From Bacteroidaceae bacterium (GTDB taxonomy: Bacteria; Bacteroidota; Bacteroidia; Bacteroidales; Bacteroidaceae): a stretch of DNA of 64,000 bases. Positions 1 to 8,607 of this stretch are shown here, piece by piece (the stretch's first letter is position 1; the number at the start of each line of letters is the position of its first letter). A program made the translations under genes and the position numbers. A model generated the notes under the pieces. That model saw only the letters and a program-made list of their open reading frames with translations. It made no database searches and was not told the DNA's origin. The stretch spans positions 1 through 64,000 of the forward strand of contig JAGASY010000034.1 in assembly GCA_017621515.1 (NCBI GenBank). Reading direction: 5' to 3'.

Positions 1-64
1 AGGCTGTAAGAGGTTTTTGCAGTCAAAGGAGAAAAGAGTCCACGAAGTGCAATATCAAAAGGTC

Positions 65-72
65 CAAAAATA
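65..72 (-). promoter_or_regulatory. Candidate leftward -7 box (TATTTTTG)
   Basis: CAAAAATA on the plus strand reads TATTTTTG on the minus strand and fits the Bacteroidota -7 consensus TAnnTTTG. The first palindrome lies immediately upstream of it. The gene served would be left of the window. Confidence 0.3.
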
Positions 73-123
73 CTTTAGTTTACCCTTGTTAGCTTTTATA
101 TATATGCTAACCTAAAGTAAACT
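72..123. repeat. Palindromic repeat, copy 1 of a tandem pair
   Basis: An imperfect palindrome: ACTTTAGTTTAC and GTTAGC on the left, GCTAACCTAAAGTAAACT on the right, around a TATATATA centre. Two alternative pairings are possible (AGTTTAC with GTAAACT, or ACTTTAG with CTAAAGT). It is repeated almost exactly 120 bp downstream. It directly abuts a leftward TAnnTTTG box, so an operator role is possible. Confidence 0.6.
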
Positions 124-191
124 ATATAGGTAGGCAGAAAAAACATCTGCTTACCATATCGAAGAATGGGTACAACAAGAGGGTGTAAAAC

Positions 192-243
192 ACTTTAGTT
201 TACCTTGGTTAGCTCTTATATATATGCTAACCTAAAGTAAACT
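192..243. repeat. Palindromic repeat, copy 2 of a tandem pair
   Basis: Second copy of the palindrome at 72-123, in the same orientation at a spacing of exactly 120 bp, with only a few differences in the left arm and one just before the TATATATA centre. The intervening 68 bp are not repeated. Confidence 0.6.
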
Positions 244-351
244 GTATATATATCCGTCTGAAAGTGAAAACCATAAAGGTTAGCTTATGTCAGAAACGGA
301 GGCATAACAGCAAAAGAGGTGCAGGAAGTCTTTCTTCCTTTGACTGCAAAA

Positions 352-961
352 TATTCTCCGTACCTGCGATAAAGCAATCCCCAATTTCACACTTGGATTT
401 CAACAATCAGATTGATATTATATGGAAAATAAACACCGAGTCAAGTAGTCCGCAAAAACACATCAAGTCCAGAATACGAATAATCGTTTTTTCATCCAAA
501 CACAAAAATGAAGGCATCTGGTAGGAAAGAAACCAAGGGAAACAGGTAAAGGAACAAAATCGTGTTTCTTGTTACTTTTGTTTCTATTTTGTTTCTCATA
601 ATTTATAAATAAACTTAAAATCTGTGATTATCAGTTACTTATAAAATGTTTTGTTAGACTTGCGAAGTTTACACGCAGAAGACAACGTCAATAAACGCCA
701 TTTTCCAATAAGTATCCCGCCAGCCCCACCGGGCTAACTGCGAGATTGCACAAAATTATATGTTTTTCTGCAAAAAATCAAAAGAAGATATGAGAATTTA
801 TAATAGAGCCTATTTATTGAAGAATTTTTAACAAGCTTTAAGTCAGCGTAATAAAAACAATGCAAGATAACTCCTACCTTCATAGTTTCCTAAATGATTA
901 AATCTGATTATAGTCATAAGAATAGTACAAACAACTTCTAAGTATCCTTCATGCGACTTTT
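352..961. other. Non-coding stretch, no supported gene
   Basis: I see no gene here. The short open frames lack family resemblance. GTTTCT occurs three times at 564, 580 and 591 in a T-rich run; this could be a protein-binding site but is too short to claim. Confidence 0.4.
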
Positions 962-1755
962 CAATTTGACAAAATGATATTTTCGCCCAAAATAAAAATT
1001 TAACATTTGGAGCGTTTTTTTGCCGATAAGGAAAAGACGAGAATTTTACAACAAGCATAACATATTGATAATCAAGTAAGTACAAAATCATCAAAAACAT
1101 TAAAAAAAACGTGCTGGACGCAAAATTCCGAACATTTTGAATATTTTTATAAATATTTGATTATTAATAAGTTATAGCTAATTTATCCGTTTTTACCCTC
1201 AAACACCATCCAAAATATCCCTTCTTTAGGGTTGGGGTCCAGACTGTTTTCCAAAGCATTTATTTGTACATTTCTTAACATTTCAGCTGAGGCAAACAGT
1301 TTTTTTTCCGCTTCCTGCTGTTTTTTTATTTCCAGCGCACTGTTTTGGAATTTTCAGCGCACAGTGAGAGAATTTCCACTGCGCTGAAAATAAAATTACA
1401 GTGCGCTGAAAATGTGATGACAGTGCGCTGAAAATTTGAAAACTCTATAGTGTTTTTTCAAAAACTCTTCGCCGAAGGTGAATAAATGTAAACAAATCAC
1501 TTTGAAACGAAACACATTTTTACATTTTCTGGAAACTTCATGAAATGCATGTAGAATCCCCGTTCTTCGAGAAAAGTTCGGTTCACTTCATTTTGACGCG
1601 TGCCAGAGGGCTTGGAATTTTAACATTTGACAAAATCAGAAAGATAGCATTTTTACACAAAATCAACGAAACAGGATTTAAATCATCGGGAAATACTTTC
1701 ATTTTGTCAAAACGAACTACCCCTCGAAAAAACGATGTCAAAAAATTTTTTATGG
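962..1755 (-). repeat. ~795-bp dispersed non-coding element, copy A (reverse orientation)
   Basis: This is one of five copies in the window. Orientation is defined by copies B, C and E, so A is reversed. It begins CAATTTGACAAAATG, and ends with the complement of the CCATAAAAAA(A)TTTTTGACATCG end. The centre (about 1329-1438) is a cluster of CAGCGCACTG/CAGTGCGCTG words that form stem-loops. The copy matches the others along its length, including the ATCCCCGTTCTTCGAGAAAA block. It sits upstream of the restriction-modification operon. No credible ORF is present. Confidence 0.85.
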
Positions 1756-2441
1756 AGTACATGCAAGTGGTTTCTCTTTCCTCCGTTTCATTACTCAAAT
1801 AAAGGAAAACGAACCGCATTGATTGTGTATATCCACAACAGAACCATCCCTCTACATATCCCTATCAAAAGTATTACAAAAAAACAGGATTCGCTGGAAA
1901 ACCTTACAACAGAAGAAATGCAGATAACGAAAACTATTCTTTCCGACAAATACAGTTAAAACTATTATCACAGTTACAAACAAACTTCAAATCGGCCAAG
2001 AAAAAGGTCTAATCGGCGGATATAAGATTATTATAGAGGATAATTAAACAGACTCTTACAGAAAATTTATTCCTGTATCCTGTTTTTCGAAATTATTTTG
2101 GTAATTTTACCACGTCATTGCAAGTAAGATAAATAAAAAGGCAATTTAACAGATGAAATCCCCAATTAAAACTGTTCTTGTAAAAAACAATTTTATTAGC
2201 AGGATTTTCCGTCAGATTGTCGGACGGTATTATGGTCTGTGCCCTTTACCCCCCTAAGAAATAGGATTCGGGTGTATTGACAAAATATATTAAATCGTCA
2301 TTTTTCCAATGGCAATTTGCCATTATAATCCAAAAAGGAAACAGGTTCGCAAGGTGTCATCAATAGGAGTGGTGACCAAGAACACATCTGGATGATGATA
2401 AATCAAGATACATCCGATGTACTCTTAGCCAAGTATAAATA
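1756..2441. other. Intergenic region before the R-M operon, with possible gene debris
   Basis: No intact gene is supported. Two frames look coding-like but are broken: one ending near 1959 (ends ILSDKYS) and, in another frame, one ending near 2047 (ends GLIGGYKIIIEDN). They could be the frameshifted tail of one lost protein. A 34-codon frame at 2153-2257 has no recognisable family. The stretch may hold the R-M operon promoter, although no clear TAnnTTTG box was found. Confidence 0.35.
2308..2324. promoter_or_regulatory. Short palindrome upstream of the R-M operon
   Basis: AATGGCA-ATT-TGCCATT is a 7-bp perfect inverted repeat with a 3-base centre, about 120 bp before the first methyltransferase start. 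It could be an operator or a small hairpin. No regulator gene (C protein) is visible nearby. Confidence 0.3.
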
Positions 2442-3596
2442 ATGAAAAAAAGAATAAGACATAACATACTATCATTGTTCGCAAACATCGGTGTGGCGGA
2501 AGCTTATTTGGAAAGAATCGGTTTTCATGTGGCTGTGGCCAATGAATTGGTTAAAAGGCGAGCAGTCTTATACAGCAAAATATATCCGCACACAGAAATG
2601 ATATGCGGCGATATTACAGTATCTTCGACATATAACAAGGTCATCGAAACTTCCAGAAAGCATGGCATAGACATTATTATAGCTACACCTCCATGTCAGG
2701 GGATGAGTACTGCCGGAGAACAGAAGGAAAACGATGAACGCAACAAACTCATCCTTCCGGCTATCGATGCGATTCTTGAACTTAGTCCCCAATATGCAAT
2801 GATAGAAAATGTGTCCAACTTCATAAATACATCCATAGAGTATGAAGGGGACAGAAAACTTCTGGTTGATATCATCAAGGAGAAACTGGGACAACTTTAT
2901 ACCATCAGTTTCAATATAATAAACACGGAGGATTATGGAGTTCCCCAATCCAGAGAAAGAATGATAATTCTTTTGTCCCGCCTTGACATGGCAGAATGGA
3001 CTCTTCCGGAAAAGAACAAGAAGATAGTTTCTCTCAAAGATGCTATCGGCTGGATTCCGCAAATTGACCCTTTCGTCAAAGATATTTCAGAGAGTGACTT
3101 TAACAAGTTGTTTCCAAACTATGAGGAAAGAAGGAAAAAAGCATTGGAAATATCGAGATGGAATATTCCTCCAGTCCATATATACAGGCAGGTTGAGACT
3201 ATGATGCATACTCCATCCGGACAAACAGCCTTCGACAATCCGATACATAAGCCGGTGAAGAAAGACGGCACTTTTGTAAAAGGCTATCGCAATACATACA
3301 AACGTCAACGATGGGACACTCCCGCCTACACTGTTACAATGGACAACAGGAAGATATCTTCTCAAGGCAACGTGCATCCCGGACGATTCATTCGTCATGG
3401 AGACCACGGAGAAGATTTGTATTCCGATCCAAGAACACTTACATTATATGAATTAATGCTCATCATGAGTATTCCCAAGGACTGGGCTCTCCCCCATAAT
3501 GCAGAGGAGGCATTCGTCCGCAGGATTATAGGAGAAGGCATACCGCCTTTGTTTATCAAGAAACTTTTCAAGAATATACCAAATGGAAAAGCTTAG
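2442..3596 (+). CDS. DNA (cytosine-5) methyltransferase 1 of a LlaJI/BsuMI-like R-M system
   Basis: This 384-residue protein has the m5C methyltransferase motifs in canonical order: the SAM-binding motif I LSLFANIGVAE (about 11-20), the catalytic ATPPCQGMS motif IV with Cys85, ENV motif VI, QSRERM motif VIII, and a C-terminal RWDTPAYTVT target-recognition border. It transfers a methyl group from SAM to C5 of cytosine in the host target site, protecting it from the operon's nuclease. Its stop overlaps the start of the second methyltransferase by 14 bp, which implies translational coupling. The two enzymes are similar in length and motif layout, as expected if each methylates one strand of an asymmetric site. 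The site itself cannot be read from the sequence. Confidence 0.93.
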   Translation: MKKRIRHNILSLFANIGVAEAYLERIGFHVAVANELVKRRAVLYSKIYPHTEMICGDITVSSTYNKVIETSRKHGIDIIIATPPCQGMSTAGEQKENDERNKLILPAIDAILELSPQYAMIENVSNFINTSIEYEGDRKLLVDIIKEKLGQLYTISFNIINTEDYGVPQSRERMIILLSRLDMAEWTLPEKNKKIVSLKDAIGWIPQIDPFVKDISESDFNKLFPNYEERRKKALEISRWNIPPVHIYRQVETMMHTPSGQTAFDNPIHKPVKKDGTFVKGYRNTYKRQRWDTPAYTVTMDNRKISSQGNVHPGRFIRHGDHGEDLYSDPRTLTLYELMLIMSIPKDWALPHNAEEAFVRRIIGEGIPPLFIKKLFKNIPNGKA

Positions 3597-4722
3597 AGGA
3601 CTGTCTTTGTTTTCAAACGTAGGTGTGGCGGAAGCAGGCATTGACCATATAAAAGACATAAAGATGCTTCTGGCGAATGAGATTGACCACAAACGTTGTC
3701 TGTTCTATTCTTGTGTTCATCCCGGTACGAAGATGATTGAAGGAGACATCACAAACGATATGCTCAGAACAAAAATCGTAGAGGAAGCAAGAAAATTACA
3801 AATAAACTTCATTTTGGCAACACCTCCGTGCCAAGGCATGAGTGAGGCCGGTAAAAGAGAGGAGTTTGATGAGCGCAACGAATTGATATACTATGCAGTA
3901 GATGTAATCAAGCGCCTGCATCCAGAATTTGCTATCATAGAGAATGTGCCAACAATTCTGAAAACAAAAATCAAATATAAAGACCGCATCGTGACAATTC
4001 CAGAGTATTTGCACGCTGAATTAGACGAACATTACCATTTCAACAAAGAGTCTCTCATCAAAGCGATGGATTGCGGCATCCCCCAAATGAGGGAAAGGAA
4101 CATTTATCTCTTAGTTCGCAAAGACCGGAATGTGGAATGGGAATTTCCGAAAAAACAGGATACTGTCACATTGGAAGAAGCTATAGGCGACCTGCCAGAC
4201 GTGGACCCGATGTTGAGGGAGGGCATGAATTTAACACTCGAAAAGTTCCCGGACTTCTTAAAGAAGAAGGAAATTGCACAGAAAGTATCAAAATGGCATC
4301 GCCCTCCTGTTCATTCGTGGAAACAGGTAGAATGGATGATGCATACTCCGACAGGAAAGTCTGCAATCTATAATGAAGTGTATTATCCACAAAAAGCGGA
4401 CGGCACTCATGTAGTGGCTCACCACAACCATTACCGGCGAATGAACTGGGACAAACCTGCCAGAACTATGACGCAGAACAATGGTGTTATCTCTTCTTTG
4501 GCATGTGTTCATCCGGGAAGAGCCTATCAGCGCAATGGTGAAACACTGTATTCCAACCCCAGAGTCCTGACGATATATGAATTGCTGATAGTATCTTCGT
4601 TACCATTAGACTGGAACATTCCTGAATGGGCAAACGAATCCTTTATCAGAAAAGTAATAGGAGAAGGGATTCCTTCGCGTATGATAACAGTAATTGTAAA
4701 CGAACTATTAAACAAGATATAA
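3583..4722 (+). CDS. DNA (cytosine-5) methyltransferase 2 of a LlaJI/BsuMI-like R-M system
   Basis: This 379-residue m5C methyltransferase is clearly related to its upstream neighbour. It shows motif I LSLFSNVGVAE (7-17), the ATPPCQGMSEAG motif with catalytic Cys83, IENV, QMRERN and a matching RRMNWDKPARTMT segment near the C-terminus. It probably methylates the strand the first enzyme does not. The ATG lies inside the end of the upstream gene, and its own stop is one base before the next gene's ATG, so the four genes form one tightly packed operon. The paired arrangement is what is known for LlaJI (M1/M2) and BsuMI (YdiO/YdiP). Confidence 0.93.
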   Translation: MEKLRGLSLFSNVGVAEAGIDHIKDIKMLLANEIDHKRCLFYSCVHPGTKMIEGDITNDMLRTKIVEEARKLQINFILATPPCQGMSEAGKREEFDERNELIYYAVDVIKRLHPEFAIIENVPTILKTKIKYKDRIVTIPEYLHAELDEHYHFNKESLIKAMDCGIPQMRERNIYLLVRKDRNVEWEFPKKQDTVTLEEAIGDLPDVDPMLREGMNLTLEKFPDFLKKKEIAQKVSKWHRPPVHSWKQVEWMMHTPTGKSAIYNEVYYPQKADGTHVVAHHNHYRRMNWDKPARTMTQNNGVISSLACVHPGRAYQRNGETLYSNPRVLTIYELLIVSSLPLDWNIPEWANESFIRKVIGEGIPSRMITVIVNELLNKI

Positions 4723-4723
4723 C

Positions 4724-6631
4724 ATGGGACTGATTATTCCAAAGTGCAATGCAGAGCCTGCAACTCTGGACTTGACATTAAAAGTCTATTACGAAGCTAA
4801 TGACTGGGTGGAGAACACTGTCCTTATAGACAGACTCTCAAAGCTCCTGATTAATGCCGGCATTGAGAAAACAAAAAAAGAACCTCAAAGCTATACCAAA
4901 AAGACACAGGTGTTGTCTTACTACGGATTACTTGAATGGGAAGACAAAACTAACAATCAATCCCGCAGACGAATTACAGAATATGGACGGAAACTGTATG
5001 AGTTCAGAAACAACAATGACCTCCATTCTGTACAGACTCTTCTGCTTGAGATTCTTAGCACGCACATCTTTGGTCGTAATGTGTTAGGATGTGATTCAGA
5101 CTCCGATTTAGAAGCTCCCAATATCTTCATAAAAAGCTGTTTGTTGATAAAGAATCTGACTAATAAAGAGTTTGGTTATATCTTAGGAAAAATGGAGTAC
5201 AGCAAAATGGAACTGGCTGATGTATTGCTTGATGTCATGATGCAAAGAAGAAACGGAATAACGGTTCAACCGGATGAGGCATCAGTAAAATGGAGCGACC
5301 CCAAGCCTATCTTAGCATTAGCAGATTGGGGATTACTTGATGTAACCAAACAGGGTAATCTCAAAATGTACAATGTGAAACAAAATGTCATAGATTCACA
5401 CAACAGCAAGTTAATCGCTCTAAAAACAAAAAACACAGAATCGGCTCATGCCCATCATCAAAACATCCCCATCGGAGATAAACCAAAATATAGTGAGGAG
5501 TACAATGCTTTCCGCACCTACATCACTGCTATAAAATCAAAACCATTCCTTCTTCTTGCAGGTATTTCCGGTACAGGCAAGAGTCGTATTGCACGCGAAC
5601 TTGCCCGAGCATGTTGGGATATAGATTCGGAAGAATATAAAGAGCCAAAGCCGAGAAACTTTGAATTGATACAGGTAAAACCCAATTGGCACGACTCCAC
5701 GGAGTTAATCGGATATGTCAGTCGCATTAGCGAAAAACCGGTATATGTAGCGGGGGAATTTCTGAGATTCATCACACGAGCATGGGAAAATCTTGACATT
5801 CCTCATATCCTTTGTCTTGATGAAATGAACATGGCACCGGTAGAACAGTATTTTGCAGAATACCTAAGTGTGATAGAATCTCGTAAATGCAATGAGGAAG
5901 GACATATTATCACCGATCCAATAATAAAGAAAAGTGCAGAAGGTTGGTATAAAACATTGATTACCACACTGACCGGGAATAATGAAGCCCTAAAAGAACA
6001 ATTCTTAACGAAAGGGATTAGCATACCGCAAAATTTAATTGTGGTTGGTACGGTAAATATGGATGAAACAACCTTTTCGTTTTCCCGTAAGGTACTCGAC
6101 CGTGCCATGACCATTGAAATGAATGAAGTGAATCTATATGCCGGACTGGACTGTAAAAACGAACGGCTCGGCAAATTGGACGGAAAAAAACTTATCGGAA
6201 CAGCTGTGGAAGGAGCTGATGTATATGCCGGCAATGAGGATGTTTGCAATAAGGTACTGACATATTTGCAAGCGGTGAACTGTGTACTTAACAGCACCCC
6301 ATTTAAAATTGCTTATCGCACAAGAAACGATTGTTTGCTTTATGTGATAAACAACCTACCCTACAATATCGACAAGAACAATAAAGAACTAAGCGAAAAT
6401 GAAGTAATAGCAAAAGCTTTGGACGAAATAACCAGCATGAAAATATTGTCACGTATAGAAGGGGATGAAACAAAGGTCAAAAATTCGTTTCTTAAAGAAC
6501 TGTCTGACACTATTGAAGAACAATTGTCAGCATTGACAGGAGAAGAAGAACAAACGGAATCTGTTTCCATTGCCAAACTGAAAGAAATGCAGGAACGTTT
6601 ATTGTCCGGATATACAAGCTTCTGGAGCTAA
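4724..6631 (+). CDS. McrB-like AAA+ NTPase, restriction subunit R1 (LlaJI.R1-like)
   Basis: This 635-residue protein has an N-terminal part of about 260 residues with helix-turn-helix-like character and no recognised catalytic motif. A McrB-type AAA+ domain follows: Walker A GISGTGKS at 280-287, Walker B with DE at 366-367 (LCLDEMNMAPVEQYF), and VGTVNMDETTFSFSRKVLDRA, the McrB-family sensor/NxxD signature. In this family the ring hydrolyses GTP (or ATP) and drives translocation or assembly with a McrC-type nuclease. Position directly after two methyltransferases and before the nuclease supports a role as motor and recognition subunit. The N-terminal domain presumably reads the target sequence; that is inference. 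Confidence 0.88.
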   Translation: MGLIIPKCNAEPATLDLTLKVYYEANDWVENTVLIDRLSKLLINAGIEKTKKEPQSYTKKTQVLSYYGLLEWEDKTNNQSRRRITEYGRKLYEFRNNNDLHSVQTLLLEILSTHIFGRNVLGCDSDSDLEAPNIFIKSCLLIKNLTNKEFGYILGKMEYSKMELADVLLDVMMQRRNGITVQPDEASVKWSDPKPILALADWGLLDVTKQGNLKMYNVKQNVIDSHNSKLIALKTKNTESAHAHHQNIPIGDKPKYSEEYNAFRTYITAIKSKPFLLLAGISGTGKSRIARELARACWDIDSEEYKEPKPRNFELIQVKPNWHDSTELIGYVSRISEKPVYVAGEFLRFITRAWENLDIPHILCLDEMNMAPVEQYFAEYLSVIESRKCNEEGHIITDPIIKKSAEGWYKTLITTLTGNNEALKEQFLTKGISIPQNLIVVGTVNMDETTFSFSRKVLDRAMTIEMNEVNLYAGLDCKNERLGKLDGKKLIGTAVEGADVYAGNEDVCNKVLTYLQAVNCVLNSTPFKIAYRTRNDCLLYVINNLPYNIDKNNKELSENEVIAKALDEITSMKILSRIEGDETKVKNSFLKELSDTIEEQLSALTGEEEQTESVSIAKLKEMQERLLSGYTSFWS

Positions 6632-6652
6632 CATTCATCAACAAAACAGATA

Positions 6653-8497
6653 ATGAAACTACTGACCATACGACATCAGGACTTTGAAATGTTTATCGAA
6701 TGTAGAAAATTTGATGACATCTGGTGCAAAGCCAAGAAGAATATAGGAGAAGAATGTTTACATTCAACATATTCTTGGTCAAACGGCACATTGTCTGTTG
6801 TTCTGAATAGTCATGAAGAAAAAGAAAAGGTCATAGAAGAAGGCAAACAAGCTCCTGCCATATTTTTTGACAATGCCGATTATCCCATCTGGATCGAGTT
6901 CAAAGAATATGTCAAGAAAGCACAATTTGGTTCCATACTCCGAAAAGAGAATGAAAAGTTTACTTTCCGCAAACAGATATTGACCGGATTTCTAAACTAT
7001 GGAAATGAGGTCGGGCATAGTGAAATACGGCTTATTTATCAAATCGGAACAGAAATACGCAACTTTGTTTTCTCCTTCGAAGTTTTAAGCACCAAGCTCA
7101 ACTATCATGAGCATTGGCAGAACATTATTAAAGATATAGAGAAAGAGTATCGGATGCTCTCTCTTGATTATATGCGAAGAACCTTTCAAAGTTTTTCGCT
7201 TGATGCGAATGGAAACACACCTGAAATCATTTGGTGGAGTGTCTTTGCCCAAGAACAAAAAAACTTCATAAAAGCCTGCAAAAATATTATTGAACATCCA
7301 CAGCACCGGTTACATGAAAAGGAATCATACAAACGTACCGACAAACTGATAATGATTCCTTCCTGTATAGAAAATGAACTGGCAGAACATAGAAACAACA
7401 CCTCTCATTTGTATTGTGTAAAAGAGAGAACTTGGACTAACGACACGCAAGAAAATAGATTTCTGAAGTTTGCAATCAGACAAATAACCAGCAAATACGA
7501 GATTCTGAAGAAACGTATAGAGGCTGCAAAGAATGCTTCCGAAATCATGGCGGATGATATGCAAGCAACATTGGCTGCACTTAAATGCTTGCAACGAAAC
7601 CCATTCTTCCGCACTGTAGGGAAATATAAAGGGATAAATCAAGAAAGTCTGGTCTTGCAAAAGGCTACCGGATATAATCAGATGTATCGTATATGGAACC
7701 TGCTTCTGCGTTCCTACTCCTTGAACGAGGGCTTCTATCGCCTACAAACAAAAAATATGGCTACACTCTATGAAATATGGTGTTTTATAGAGGTTAGCCA
7801 TATTGTAAAGGAGAGGCTACATCTGTCAGACAAAGATATAGACCATAAGAACCGTATGGAAATGAACGGCTTATTTACATGGAACTTAGGAAAGGGGGGG
7901 CACTCTCACATCCTTTTCATGAAAGACGGTATTGAATTGGCAAAACTAATCTATAATCCGAAAAGTTCAGAACATGAATCCATTTCCGTAGGTATAAAAG
8001 ATTTAGTTGTACCAACTGTATCCCAGAAACCGGATATAGTTTTACAACTGACAAAGAACGATTTGCAAAAAGGTATGAAGATGACCTATTTATTTGATGC
8101 CAAATATCGCATAGACGGAAAAGACAAAAATGGGGTGGATGTCCCGCCAGAAGATGCAATTAACCAAATGCACCAATATCGCGATGCCATTTATTATAAA
8201 GAAAAGCCGTCAGGAGCTTTAAAAAAAGAGGTCATCGGAGGCTATATTTTATTTCCCGGCGACGGTGAACCCACAGCTATTGCAGACTCAAAGTTCCATA
8301 AAACCATCGAAAAAGTAAACATCGGTGCATTTCCACTAAGACCCCAAAACACCTATAACAGACAATTATTGGCACAGTTCATAGAAGAACTCATCCAATC
8401 AAAATCACAAGAAACTATCTCAAAAGTGATTCTGCAAAAAGGATTCTTACAGAATACACAAAATCCAATTCTTACTGATTCAAGCAGCAACGATTAA
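6653..8497 (+). CDS. McrC-like PD-(D/E)XK nuclease, restriction subunit R2 (DUF2357/DUF524 type)
   Basis: This 614-residue protein shows the DUF2357-like middle region (about 180-390, including an RNPFF segment and a YEIWCF segment) and a C-terminal nuclease core. Asp461 (KPDIVLQL) and the FDAKY strand with Asp482 and Lys484 form the PD...D-x-K active site. It is expected to cut DNA only when bound to the McrB-like ring encoded just upstream (22-bp gap). Unlike classical McrBC, which cuts methylated DNA, systems linked to two m5C methyltransferases (LlaJI, BsuMI) cut unmethylated sites. The last gene of the operon, it is followed by a strong bidirectional terminator. Confidence 0.85.
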   Translation: MKLLTIRHQDFEMFIECRKFDDIWCKAKKNIGEECLHSTYSWSNGTLSVVLNSHEEKEKVIEEGKQAPAIFFDNADYPIWIEFKEYVKKAQFGSILRKENEKFTFRKQILTGFLNYGNEVGHSEIRLIYQIGTEIRNFVFSFEVLSTKLNYHEHWQNIIKDIEKEYRMLSLDYMRRTFQSFSLDANGNTPEIIWWSVFAQEQKNFIKACKNIIEHPQHRLHEKESYKRTDKLIMIPSCIENELAEHRNNTSHLYCVKERTWTNDTQENRFLKFAIRQITSKYEILKKRIEAAKNASEIMADDMQATLAALKCLQRNPFFRTVGKYKGINQESLVLQKATGYNQMYRIWNLLLRSYSLNEGFYRLQTKNMATLYEIWCFIEVSHIVKERLHLSDKDIDHKNRMEMNGLFTWNLGKGGHSHILFMKDGIELAKLIYNPKSSEHESISVGIKDLVVPTVSQKPDIVLQLTKNDLQKGMKMTYLFDAKYRIDGKDKNGVDVPPEDAINQMHQYRDAIYYKEKPSGALKKEVIGGYILFPGDGEPTAIADSKFHKTIEKVNIGAFPLRPQNTYNRQLLAQFIEELIQSKSQETISKVILQKGFLQNTQNPILTDSSSND

Positions 8498-8513
8498 CCG
8501 TTTTGTACACAAA

Positions 8514-8563
8514 AGAAATGCTGTCAAGAAAGTCCGAAACCGACTTTTCTTGACAGCATTTCT
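8514..8563. terminator. Bidirectional terminator between R-M operon and GH43 gene
   Basis: AGAAATGCTGTCAAGAAAGTC pairs with its near-perfect complement ending at 8563, a stem of more than 20 bp with a ~6-base loop. It sits between two converging transcription units. T-runs are short, so the stem does most of the work. Confidence 0.7.
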
Positions 8564-8607
8564 CTGATTCTCATCAGCCATAAAAGCATCAAAAACCCGG
8601 GCTGCAT

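Larger units (their letters stand above)
15..351. repeat. Segment bounded by a 16-bp inverted repeat (possible inverton)
   Basis: TTTTGCAGTCAAAGGA at 15-30 recurs as its exact reverse complement at 336-351, followed inward on both sides by a partly matching A/G-rich stretch. The enclosed ~305 bp holds two direct copies of a palindrome and a leftward promoter-like box. Size and layout resemble phase-variable invertible segments known from Bacteroidota, but no invertase is visible in the window and the gene it would control lies to the left, outside. Confidence 0.4.

Noticed and set aside
264..524. 86-codon frame following the tandem palindromes
   Set aside because: No family resemblance, Ser/Lys-rich, and it runs through one arm of the inverted repeat at 336-351.
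843..1100. 85-codon minus-strand frame
   Set aside because: It lies mostly in repeat copy A; other copies do not keep the frame.
1545..1802. 85-codon frame in copy A (and the 70-codon counterpart in copy D)
   Set aside because: The open frame is repeat sequence. No common start codon, and copy differences fall on codon positions 1 and 2. Kept as a finding, not as a gene.
2153..2257. 34-codon frame ending GRYYGLCPLPP
   Set aside because: Too short, no recognised family and no promoter; it may be debris of a lost gene.
2568..3062. 164-codon minus-strand frame inside the first methyltransferase
   Set aside because: Shadow frame of a gene with complete catalytic motifs.
2442..8497. Classical type IV McrBC that cuts methylated DNA
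   Set aside because: Two linked m5C methyltransferases in the same operon would make methyl-dependent cleavage self-destructive; LlaJI/BsuMI-type restriction fits better.
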